43,077 bases of DNA from assembly GCA_934663645.1 (NCBI GenBank), contig CAKUKR010000011.1:1-43077 (forward strand), in the 5' to 3' direction. This document shows positions 8,214 to 16,000 of this stretch, piece after piece. The notes beneath the pieces were generated by a model. It was not told where the DNA came from. It made no database searches and saw nothing but the letters and a program-made list of their open reading frames with translations. The position numbers and the translations under genes are program-made. Origin of the DNA: an uncultured Muribaculaceae bacterium. Lineage in GTDB: Bacteria > Bacteroidota > Bacteroidia > Bacteroidales > Muribaculaceae. Every line of letters starts with the position of its first letter. Positions within the stretch are counted from its first letter, which is position 1.

Positions 8214-9647
8214 ATGACCGACATCACACATATATATAATAAAGGGACTCTCATCTCGCTGACGAGGGATTGGGCAGGCTGCACTGCGGCAAATGCAGCA
8301 CGGTTGCCCGGCTCGGGGTCTGACCGCATTTATTACCGGCTGACAACGGCTGACGGACGCACGGCAATCGGAGTTATCGGCAACAACATGTCGGAGAACC
8401 ATTCGTTCATCTCGCTGGCTCGCTATTTTGCGGGCAAGGGACTTGCTGTGCCGCAGATATATGGTTTGGCGGAGGGCGGCGGTGCATACCTTCAAGAGGA
8501 TTTGGGCGACACGTCGCTGTTTTCGCTGATAGCGGCGCAGGATGTGACGCAGCTGGTCGCGGAGTGCATGAAGTCGCTCGCACAGATGCAGACACAGCCT
8601 GTGGAGGAATGGCGCGGCCGGTGTTTTTGCGGACCGTTTGACCGTCGTCAAGCAATGTGGGACTTGAACTATTTCAAATACGAATATCTTAAGCCGTCGG
8701 GGACAGTGTTTGACGAGGACAGGCTCGAAGATGACTTCGAGGCACTGGCGACAGCATTGGTCTCGTACCCAAAAAGCCTCGAGGGTTTCATGTACCGCGA
8801 CTGCCAGAGCCGGAATGTGATGGTGCGTGGCGGCAAGCCGTACTGGATAGATTTTCAGGGTGGGCGTGTCGGACCGAGCGTGTACGATGCTGTGTCGTTC
8901 CTGTGGCAAGCCAAGGCGGGGTTCGGCAGCGAGTTCCGCCGTCGTATGCTGTCGGTGTATGCTGACGAGTTCGCAAAATTGCGCGGTATAGAGCCAAGCG
9001 AAGTGCTTGGGTCAGTCCCTGTTTTCGTCCTGTTCCGGACATTGCAAGTGCTCGGCGCGTACGGCTTCAGAGGGCTGGTGCAGCATCGGGCGCACTTCAT
9101 AGAGAGCATACCGGGTGCGCTCGCCAACTTGCATGAGCTGCTTGACGCTGGCACTGTTGACGCATATCCCGAACTGAAACGAGTGTGCGAGGTTCTTGCC
9201 AGCGACAATCGCTTTGTGCGCAACGGTTGTGATGGCGGTTTGACAGTCGAGGTGTTCAGTTTCTCGTACAAGCGCGGCTACCCGGCAGACTACAGCGGCA
9301 ACGGCGGCGGTTTCATGTTTGACTGCCGCGCCCTGCATAACCCTGGCAGGTATGACCAATACAAGCCGCTGACAGGGCTTGACAAGCCAGTTCGGGACTT
9401 TCTTGAGGAGCGAGGGGAAATACAGCCGTTTCTCGCTTCGGCCTGGCAACTCACAGACACGGCTGTGGAGTGCTACCGCAGGCGGGGGTTTACGTCGCTT
9501 CAGATTGGGTTCGGCTGCACAGGCGGCCGTCACCGCTCGGTGTACAGTGCTGATGCCACCGCAAGGCATATCGCCGCCAAATACCCTGGTGTGAGGGTAG
9601 TCGTCAACCATCGCGAGCAAGACATACGCAAGGAGGTGAAGGCATGA
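8214..9647 (+). CDS. AmgK-like sugar kinase fused to a RapZ C-terminal domain
   Basis: 477 residues in two parts. Residues about 10-320 are an aminoglycoside-phosphotransferase-like kinase: 'GSGSDRIYYRL' early nucleotide loop, catalytic loop Tyr194-Arg-Asp196-Cys-Gln-Ser-Arg-Asn201 (Tyr in place of the common His), and metal-binding Asp213 in 'WIDFQGGRVGPSVYD'. The Asp-Phe-Gln form and the following Gly-Pro-x-x-Tyr-Asp are features of AmgK, the anomeric MurNAc/GlcNAc kinase of peptidoglycan recycling. Residues about 346-475 match the C-terminal domain of RapZ: 'FSYKRGYPAD', 'FDCRALHNPGRYDQYKPLTG', and Gly434-Cys-Thr-Gly-Gly-Arg-His-Arg-Ser-Val443. In E. coli that domain binds glucosamine-6-phosphate and the small RNA GlmZ. 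The RapZ N-terminal P-loop domain is absent. The gene overlaps its MurU-like neighbour by ATGA. The kinase substrate is inferred, not proved. Confidence 0.88.
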   Translation: MTDITHIYNKGTLISLTRDWAGCTAANAARLPGSGSDRIYYRLTTADGRTAIGVIGNNMSENHSFISLARYFAGKGLAVPQIYGLAEGGGAYLQEDLGDTSLFSLIAAQDVTQLVAECMKSLAQMQTQPVEEWRGRCFCGPFDRRQAMWDLNYFKYEYLKPSGTVFDEDRLEDDFEALATALVSYPKSLEGFMYRDCQSRNVMVRGGKPYWIDFQGGRVGPSVYDAVSFLWQAKAGFGSEFRRRMLSVYADEFAKLRGIEPSEVLGSVPVFVLFRTLQVLGAYGFRGLVQHRAHFIESIPGALANLHELLDAGTVDAYPELKRVCEVLASDNRFVRNGCDGGLTVEVFSFSYKRGYPADYSGNGGGFMFDCRALHNPGRYDQYKPLTGLDKPVRDFLEERGEIQPFLASAWQLTDTAVECYRRRGFTSLQIGFGCTGGRHRSVYSADATARHIAAKYPGVRVVVNHREQDIRKEVKA

Positions 9648-10384
9648 AAGCACTGATATTCGCAGCTGGCCTCGGCACACGGCTCAAGCCGTGGACACTC
9701 GAACACCCGAAGGCTCTCGTCCCCGTGGCCGGCGAGCCGATGCTTGGGCGCGTAATCCTCAGTCTGCGGGAGCAGGGATTTGACGACGTTGTGGTCAACG
9801 TACATCATTTCGCTGGCCAGATAAAGGAGTACTTGGCACATCACGATTTCGGCATGCGCATACGCATTAGCGACGAAAGCGACTTGTTGCTTGATACAGG
9901 GGGCGGACTGCTGCGTGCGGCTGACCTGTTGTTCGCTGAAAACGGCGATCCGGTGCTGGTGCACAACGTTGACATACTAAGTAATGCAGACCTGCGGTGG
10001 CTAATGCGTCAGCATACCGCTTCAGGGTCGGAGGCGACGCTGCTCGTCAGCGACCGCAAATCGTCGCGCAGACTTGTTGCCGACTGCGACGGACGGCTGA
10101 GCGGTTGGCATAACGTGTCAACAGGCGAATACCGCCCGAGAGGCTTCACTCCTGATGCGCGGATGACCGAAGTGGCGTTCAGCGGCATACACGTCGTGTC
10201 GTCGCAAATGATTGAGCGTATGCGGAAGCGTGGATACAGCGGTGTTTTCCCGATTATGGACTTTTACCTGAACGAGTGCAACGAGGCGCGGTTCCAGTGC
10301 TGCAAGTCTGAAGGCCTTGACCTGATAGACATTGGCAAGCCGGAAACACTCCGCCTTGCCAATGACTTGCTTGCCAGTCGCTGA
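9644..10384 (+). CDS. Sugar-1-phosphate nucleotidyltransferase, MurU-like
   Basis: 246 residues. The N-terminal signature 'FAAGLGTRLKPWTLEHPKAL' (about 5-24) is the NTP-binding loop of the nucleotidyltransferase family, with the pyrophosphorylase G-x-G-T-R and the P-K-A-L lysine. 'VHNVDILSNADL' holds the metal-binding Asp, and 'IPVMDFYL'-like residues near the end (here F-P-I-M-D-F-Y-L) follow the MurU/RmlA pattern. Its short length and its overlap with an AmgK-like kinase argue for MurU, which makes UDP-MurNAc from MurNAc-1-phosphate and so bypasses de novo UDP-MurNAc synthesis. A GlcNAc-1-P or mannose-1-P uridylyl/guanylyltransferase role remains possible. Confidence 0.85.
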   Translation: MKALIFAAGLGTRLKPWTLEHPKALVPVAGEPMLGRVILSLREQGFDDVVVNVHHFAGQIKEYLAHHDFGMRIRISDESDLLLDTGGGLLRAADLLFAENGDPVLVHNVDILSNADLRWLMRQHTASGSEATLLVSDRKSSRRLVADCDGRLSGWHNVSTGEYRPRGFTPDARMTEVAFSGIHVVSSQMIERMRKRGYSGVFPIMDFYLNECNEARFQCCKSEGLDLIDIGKPETLRLANDLLASR

Positions 10385-10431
10385 AAGAATTGTGGTTAAC
10401 CAGGTCGGTTTTCTATTGTCATAGGTGATAT

Positions 10432-10493
10432 GGATTTGTTCTGGTTGTGCTTTGAATTTGTCTTGGTTGTTATCGTGAATTTGTCCTGGTGAT
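10432..10493. repeat. Three imperfect 17-bp direct repeats at 22-23 bp spacing
   Basis: Copies lie at 10432-10448, 10454-10470 and 10477-10493, with consensus GRATTTGTYYTGGTTGT (the third ends GGTGAT). A degenerate fourth copy may begin near 10387 and contains the palindrome TGGTTAACCA (10393-10402). Two-helical-turn spacing is what a dimeric DNA-binding protein of the LytTR type prefers. Confidence 0.6.
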
Positions 10494-10536
10494 ATATATC
10501 GTGTAGTCTTTGTCTCTGTTTTCCGAGTGCAAAATT

Positions 10537-10593
10537 AGCGTGCATTTCATACTCTGCCAAGCGATTTTGCCGACATTGTATGAAATGCACGCT
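10537..10593 (-). terminator. Long perfect hairpin after the glycosidase-like gene; probable terminator
   Basis: A perfect 16-bp inverted repeat, AGCGTGCATTTCATAC (10537-10552) with its complement at 10578-10593, has a 25-nt loop. On the minus strand it lies 27 nt after the stop of the membrane glycosidase-like gene and is followed by AATTTTGC, a short T-tract. TGTATGAAATG is also repeated directly at 10577-10587 and 10597-10607. Confidence 0.55.
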
Positions 10594-10620
10594 GGATGTA
10601 TGAAATGACGATTTTCGGGG

Positions 10621-11862
10621 TTATCGCCACACTATGTAGCTGGCGTTTTCGTATGGGCTTTCCTTTCGTCCTTGTGTCACAGTTTCGCCGTCGGCAGTGC
10701 GGTATGCCACGTATGATTCTCCTCCTACAATACGGATCGCATTGTCAACGCCCAGCTTAATCAAGGCTTCCGAGAACTCATCAAAACTAAGGTTGTCGTC
10801 AGATATTACGACTGCCATTTCATTGTCTATCTGTGCAAGGGCCTTGTGGGCTGCCTTGGGGTATTGGGCGTTCTCGACCACTTGCCCGTCCACGACGAGC
10901 GGGAACTGCCGGAAGAAGTAGCCTTCGGTCTCCGTGGCTGTCTCGAGCAGCGGCGTGGCATCGGCGACGCCTATGGTCATCTGTCCGTTTATAATGGCGC
11001 AGTAGCCGCCTTTTGACTTGCCACGGCTAATTAGATTTCCTTTCAGCACAAAAGCGCCGAGTATCTGCCCATTGTCAGCACGCACGTCGGCGGCATGGGT
11101 GATGAGGACAGCTGAGGCTGCTTCGTCCGGAGTATTCTTGCCGACTGCCAACGTAGGCACGGCATTGTGAGGATACAGGATTTTGAACGACCAGTCGCCG
11201 ACCTTTTTCTCAACCACGCTTACATAGCCGTCCTTGCTGGCGTGGGCATCGCGTGCAGCTGGCGATTCTGCCAAGGCATCACCAGTCTCGCTCACACTTG
11301 CGAACTTGTCTGCATGAGCCTGTTGCTGTGACGGCATAGGGCTATAGATGCATAGCCCAACTACTCCAAGACACGCCGTAATTATGACTATCAACCAAAC
11401 AATCAACCGCCTAAGACGCTTGGTCGCCCCATCTGTCTGGTCACTCTCGTCAAATGCTTGTCGGTGAATGACCTTAGAGCGCAGTCTTGGGTCAGGCGGT
11501 ATGTCCCTGTCATAGGACACTTCGCATACTCCGCCAGTCTGGGGTGCTTTGTCTTCAAGGAAAGTAGCGCACTCACTGGCTGGTGCATCTAGGGAATCGC
11601 AAGTCTGTGAAATCTTCTCTCCTTTACGCTTATGGCTTGATTTGTCATGAGGCGGGGCCATATCGGCGTAGATGCCTTGCGAAGCAAGTCTTTCGCATTC
11701 ATTTTTGTATTTGTCGGGCGCACGGTCGCAATATGTACCGTCATCCTCCTCACCATCGGGTGTCGTGCGAGGCTGCTGCCGATCACGCAGCCGGCGGCGG
11801 TTGTTTTCCGGCCGGATTATGCGTATCTCATCATCATTGATGTCATTGTCGTTATGGCTCAT
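10621..11862 (-). CDS. Single-pass membrane protein with outer phosphodiester-glycosidase-like (NAGPA/DUF2233) domain
   Basis: 413 residues. Residues 1-150 are very polar, with many Asp, Arg and Lys, and are probably disordered in the cytoplasm. A basic stop (KRLRRL) precedes one membrane helix at about 153-173, then a linker, then a domain at about 223-413 on the periplasmic side. That domain follows the phosphodiester glycosidase (NAGPA) pattern: 'ILGAFVLKGNLISRGKS', 'QFPLVVDGQVVEN', 'HKALAQIDNEMAVVISDDNL', 'SEALIKLGVDNAIRIVGG'. In active members the last motif ends Leu-Asp-Gly-Gly; here the Asp is Val379 (Val379-Gly-Gly381), so catalysis is doubtful. The ATG overlaps the stop of the LytTR gene by four bases. 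This arrangement suggests a membrane partner controlling the regulator. Family assignment is moderate. Confidence 0.65.
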   Translation of the reverse strand: MSHNDNDINDDEIRIIRPENNRRRLRDRQQPRTTPDGEEDDGTYCDRAPDKYKNECERLASQGIYADMAPPHDKSSHKRKGEKISQTCDSLDAPASECATFLEDKAPQTGGVCEVSYDRDIPPDPRLRSKVIHRQAFDESDQTDGATKRLRRLIVWLIVIITACLGVVGLCIYSPMPSQQQAHADKFASVSETGDALAESPAARDAHASKDGYVSVVEKKVGDWSFKILYPHNAVPTLAVGKNTPDEAASAVLITHAADVRADNGQILGAFVLKGNLISRGKSKGGYCAIINGQMTIGVADATPLLETATETEGYFFRQFPLVVDGQVVENAQYPKAAHKALAQIDNEMAVVISDDNLSFDEFSEALIKLGVDNAIRIVGGESYVAYRTADGETVTQGRKESPYENASYIVWR

Positions 11863-12227
11863 ATAATGGTTCCCTCCTCTTCTAACACCTCTTTCAGAAG
11901 CCGCAGTGCCTCTCTGGATGCCGACAATTCATGCCGGAAAGTCCTGGAGTCTGACATAACGAGCTTCTTCTGGGCAGTGTGGATGTATGAAATGAAATTG
12001 CAGTTTATGATAAGGCTCTTGCCTATGCGCACGAATGAACACCTGTTGTTGTCGGTCATGCTGCTGAGCCGCGATTCTACATCTCCAAGTTTCTTGGTGA
12101 GCAGATATTCATCGCCGCCGGCCGTCTTGACCAGCGAATAGTTGCCCTGCGCGGTGATGTAAACCACCGCGTCAGCCGGTACTTTGACAAGCTCGACCGA
12201 TGTCGAGAACAGCAACTGTTTGCTCAC
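11859..12227 (-). CDS. Stand-alone LytTR DNA-binding regulator
   Basis: 122 residues, almost entirely one LytTR domain (about 12-110): 'VYITAQGNYSLVKTAGGDEY' beta strands with the Y-I-x-A-x-G-N-Y core, 'TKKLGDVESRL' helix, and 'CSFVRIGKSLIINCNFISYI' with the R-I-G-K-S-x-I-I-N pattern equivalent to the usual H-R-S-(F/Y)-L-V-N. There is no receiver domain, so it is not a normal two-component response regulator. It is encoded between a lipoprotein (24-nt gap) and a membrane protein (4-nt overlap). LytTR proteins bind pairs of direct repeats about two helical turns apart. In Gram-positive LytTR regulatory systems a co-encoded membrane protein inhibits the regulator; the same logic is inferred here. 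Confidence 0.9.
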   Translation of the reverse strand: MSKQLLFSTSVELVKVPADAVVYITAQGNYSLVKTAGGDEYLLTKKLGDVESRLSSMTDNNRCSFVRIGKSLIINCNFISYIHTAQKKLVMSDSRTFRHELSASREALRLLKEVLEEEGTII

Positions 12228-12251
12228 AGTATCTGTTTGTTATGGGTTTAA

Positions 12252-12803
12252 TTATCGGTGAGACTTGTCGGGCTTGAAGTCCTCAACGTATGCTGCGCCA
12301 TCGGTGACTGTCACTTTGAAGCGCGTCGAGCCGGCATTGCCCATATCCGAATATCTGACCGTATACCAGCCGTCGCCCTCTGCGGAAACAGACTTGACCT
12401 CGGATCTGTCTGAAGGACCGTCCTGGCTTGCGGTGCGGAAAAGCCATACGGCGTAGCCTCCGCCCTCAAAATCGTATTCGGCACGCAACCGCTTGACAAT
12501 GCTGCCGGCAAACTGCGACTTGACTTTTGCAAAATCGCGAGTGCCGAATACATAGTCGCGGTACAGCTTATTCAGGAAATTCTCCGCAACTTTAGTGTCG
12601 TCGGCGTCATCTTTAGTTTCCGCAATTGTCACGGTATCAGCAACAGCAGTTGCAGTACCTTTTGCTACTGTGTCTGCTACTGTGTCTGCCACAGTGTCGG
12701 CGGCTTTACCGTTGGCAGTCTGCCTGTTGCCGCAGGACGGCAGCATCGCGAGCGAACCGGCCGCTATAGCCAATGCCAACAGGTTTTTCATGTTGAAGTT
12801 CAT
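12252..12803 (-). CDS. Hypothetical lipoprotein with DTVA repeats
   Basis: 183 residues from the chosen ATG at 12803; an ATG at 12791 is also possible, and a longer frame to 12944 would pass through the predicted promoter. A lipoprotein signal peptide ends in Leu-Pro-Ser-Cys (Cys24). The next segment carries tandem Ala-Asp-Thr-Val units encoded by three near-identical 12-bp repeats around 12665-12703. The folded part (about 75-180) contains 'ENFLNKLYRDYVFGTRDFAKVKSQF' and a C-terminal strand pattern 'WYTVRYSDMGNAGSTRFKVTV', similar in layout to small NTF2-like/DUF3828-type periplasmic domains; this is not a firm match. It is the first gene of the lipoprotein-LytTR-membrane protein operon and could be its envelope sensor or target. 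Confidence 0.75.
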   Translation of the reverse strand: MNFNMKNLLALAIAAGSLAMLPSCGNRQTANGKAADTVADTVADTVAKGTATAVADTVTIAETKDDADDTKVAENFLNKLYRDYVFGTRDFAKVKSQFAGSIVKRLRAEYDFEGGGYAVWLFRTASQDGPSDRSEVKSVSAEGDGWYTVRYSDMGNAGSTRFKVTVTDGAAYVEDFKPDKSHR

Positions 12804-12838
12804 GATATATGTATGGTGTATTGGTTCTTTGTCAGCGG

Positions 12839-12870
12839 CAAATTTAGGCATAATTGCGCTAATATGCAAC
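12839..12870 (-). promoter_or_regulatory. Promoter of the lipoprotein-LytTR operon
   Basis: The minus strand reads TAAATTTG (complement of 12839-12846) with GTTG (12867-12870) 20 nt upstream. Transcription would start near 12832, about 30 nt before the chosen ATG at 12803, which supports that start. Confidence 0.6.
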
Positions 12871-12954
12871 TCTCTATTCAAAGCAAGGTAATTCGCCGGG
12901 GCGTCAATCAGCACTTTTTGCCTCTTGAAGTGGGTATCAGTCACTATATTTTAT

Positions 12955-12962
12955 TACCTTTG
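12955..12962 (+). promoter_or_regulatory. -7 box of the Tricorn-like protease gene
   Basis: TACCTTTG followed by C matches TAnnTTTG, 43 nt before the chosen ATG at 13006. It supports that start over the upstream in-frame GTG at 12976. No clear -33 box is at 19-21 nt. Confidence 0.5.
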
Positions 12963-13005
12963 CGGAGAATAATACGTGACCAACTGTTTTCAAACCGAAT
13001 ATCTT

Positions 13006-16000
13006 ATGGATATAAGACGATTAATGTTTTCAGCGGTGATAGTCGGCAGCGGAGTTGCCGCCGGCTTTGCGGAGGACACGCCCTTGTGGCTTCGCAACGT
13101 GGCTGTCAGCCCCGACGGCACGACCATCGCTTTCACCTATAGAGGTGACATCTACACAGTTCCCTTTGCCGGCGGAGCTGCCACACGCATCACCACAAGC
13201 CCGGCTTACGACTTCTCGCCAGTATGGAGTCCTGACAGCAAGCGCATTGCTTTCAGCAGCGACCGCGAGGGGACGGACGACGTTTTCATAGTTGATGCCA
13301 AAGGGGGCGTGCCGGTGCGCTTGACGACATCCAACGCCGCCTCGGAAACCCCTAAGGCGTTCATCGACGACACCCACATCCTCTACGGCACGTCGATAAT
13401 GCCGTCGCAGAAATCGGCGCACGGCCAGTACCAGTCGCAGATGTACGTGGTCGCCGACACCGCCGGCTCGCGTCCCAAGCTGTACCTGTCTATGCCAATG
13501 GTGATGGTTGACATCGACCGCGCTTCTGGCAAGATCATATACCAGAACCGCAAGGGGTATGAGGATGTGCTGCGCAAGCATGAGCGTTCATCAGGCACTC
13601 CCGATGTGTGGATGTATGATGCCAACGGACAGCAGTTCGATCAGTTGACGACGTTCAACGGCTCTTGCCAAAACCCGATATGGGCTGGCGGCGTCACTTC
13701 GTTCTATTACCTGAACGACAGCGATGGCAATAACAATGTATACCTGCGCAACATCGACGGCACGGAGCGCAAGCTGACCGAGTTCAAGCATCATCCGGTG
13801 CGCAGCCTCTCCGCTGACAGCAGCGGCCGTCTCCTCGCCTTCAGCCAGGACGGCTGCATATACACCATGCGCGTAGCTGCTGACGGCTCTGTAGAACGCG
13901 CTCCCGAGAAGCTGGCGGTGTCAATCGTTGCCGACAACTATGACCCGGACATGGTGAAGACATACGCATCATCAGGCGCAAGCACCATGGCTGTCAGCCC
14001 CGACGGCTCGCAGGTCGCTTTTGTGATCCGTGGCGACATATATGTCACTTCCACCAAGTACAAAACCACTCGCCGCATCACCGACACAGCCGGACAGGAA
14101 CGTCGCGTGTCGTTCTCGCCTGACGGCAAGCAGCTAGTATACGACAGCGAGCGCGACGGCCTGTGGCGCATATACACAGCCTCAATGGAACCGGCCGACA
14201 CTCTCAACGGTTTCCCATACGCTTCGCGCATCATCGAGAAGATGGTCTATGAATCGCCTGCCAAGAAAGCTGCGCAGCAGCCTGTGTTCAGCCCCGACGG
14301 CAAGAAAATCGCATTCCTTGAAGACCGTACCGCGCTGAAGGTGCTTGATATAGCAACGGGCAAAGCTATTACTGTGCTTGACCCGAAATTCAACTACTCA
14401 TACACTGACGGCGACATACCCTTTGAGTGGAGTCCTGACAGCAAGTACCTGCTGATAACATACATTGGCATTGGCGGATGGAACAACACGGACATTGCAA
14501 TGGTCGCAGCCGACGGCATGTCAGAGCCTGTTGACCTCACTGTAAGCGGCTATTCCGACGCTGCTCCGCGTTGGGCAGCCGGCGGCGGTGGCATCACCTA
14601 CCTCTCGGGCAAGTACGGATACCGCAGCCACGGCTCTTGGGGCGAGCAGTATGATGTGCTGCTCATGATGCTTGATGCCGAGAAATGGGACGAGTTCCGC
14701 ATGACCGAGGAGGAAGTTGCCCTTTCCGAAAAAGATGAGAAGGCAGAAGCTGACAAGGAAAGCAAGGACAAGAAAGACAAAAAGGGAAAAAAGAACAAGG
14801 AGGATGCCGCCAAGAAGAAGGGCATCACCATGGACCTCGACAACCGCCTCTACCGCATTTCTCGCCTGACTCCCGTTTCCGGGTTTATCGGCGACTATTG
14901 CCTCAGCCCCAAAGCCGACAAGATTTACTACACAATGCGCGGCTCTGACGGCAAGTTTGACCTGATGAAGACCGACCTGCGCAAGAAGGAGACGACACGT
15001 CTGCTCCCCGACGTTAACGGCGGATTTGAAATGGATGCCAAGGGCGAGAACCTCTACGTGATTTCCGGCAGCGGCATGAAGGTCATCACCCTCGGCGAGG
15101 GCACTCCGACAGTCAAGCCCATCGAGTTTGAGGCTGACTATACACGCGTCCCCTCAGCAGAGCGTGCATACATCTTTGACCACGTGATCAGCCAGGTGCG
15201 CGACAAGTTCTATGATGTCAACCTCCACGGCGTTGACTGGGACATGTATGGCAAAGAATACCGCAAGTTCCTCCCCTACATTTCCAACAACCGCGATTTC
15301 GCATTGCTGCTTAGTGAGCTCCTCGGTGAACTGAACGCTTCGCACACGGGCGCACGCTCTTTCCCTGCAGGCGCAACCTCAGCTCATGTCAACGGACAGC
15401 TTGGAGCATTCTTTGACGAGAGCTATGACGGCGACGGGCTGAAGGTGACGGAAGTCCTCAAGCGCGGGCCTCTCTCTACGGCCGCAGCCAACGTCAAGCC
15501 CGGCGACATTATAACAGCAATTGACGGCATGCCTATTCTCAAGGATGCCGACTACTATCCGATGCTCGAAGGGAAAACCGGCAAAAAGACTCACCTCTCC
15601 GTAAAGCATGCCGACGGCAAGATTTCGGAAATCACTGTTCGCCCGATTTCTCTCGGAGCACAGAACGGGCTGCTTTACCAACGATTCGTGGAACACAACC
15701 GCCATGTTGTCGACTCTATCAGCGGCGGCAAGGTAGCATACGTTCACGTTCAAGGCATGGACAGCTACAGCTTCCGCACCGTCTATGACCAGCTGCTCGG
15801 ACTGCAACGCAACTGTGAGGCAGTGATAGTTGACACACGTTACAACGGCGGAGGCTGGCTGCATAATGACATCGCAATCTTGCTTTCAGGGCGCGAATAT
15901 GTCCGCTTCTCGCCACGCGGCAACTACATCGGCAGCGAACCGTTCTCGCAGTGGAACAAGCCGTCTGTCATGCTCGTCAACGAGAGCAACTACAGCGACG

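Noticed and set aside
8073..8909. 278-codon minus-strand open frame opposite the kinase-RapZ gene
   Set aside because: Antisense shadow of a gene with two recognisable domains; His/Arg/Cys-rich product with no motif.
10396..10590. 64-codon minus-strand open frame over the repeats
   Set aside because: It runs through the hairpin and direct repeats, and its product is low in complexity and Lys/Gln/Asn-rich.
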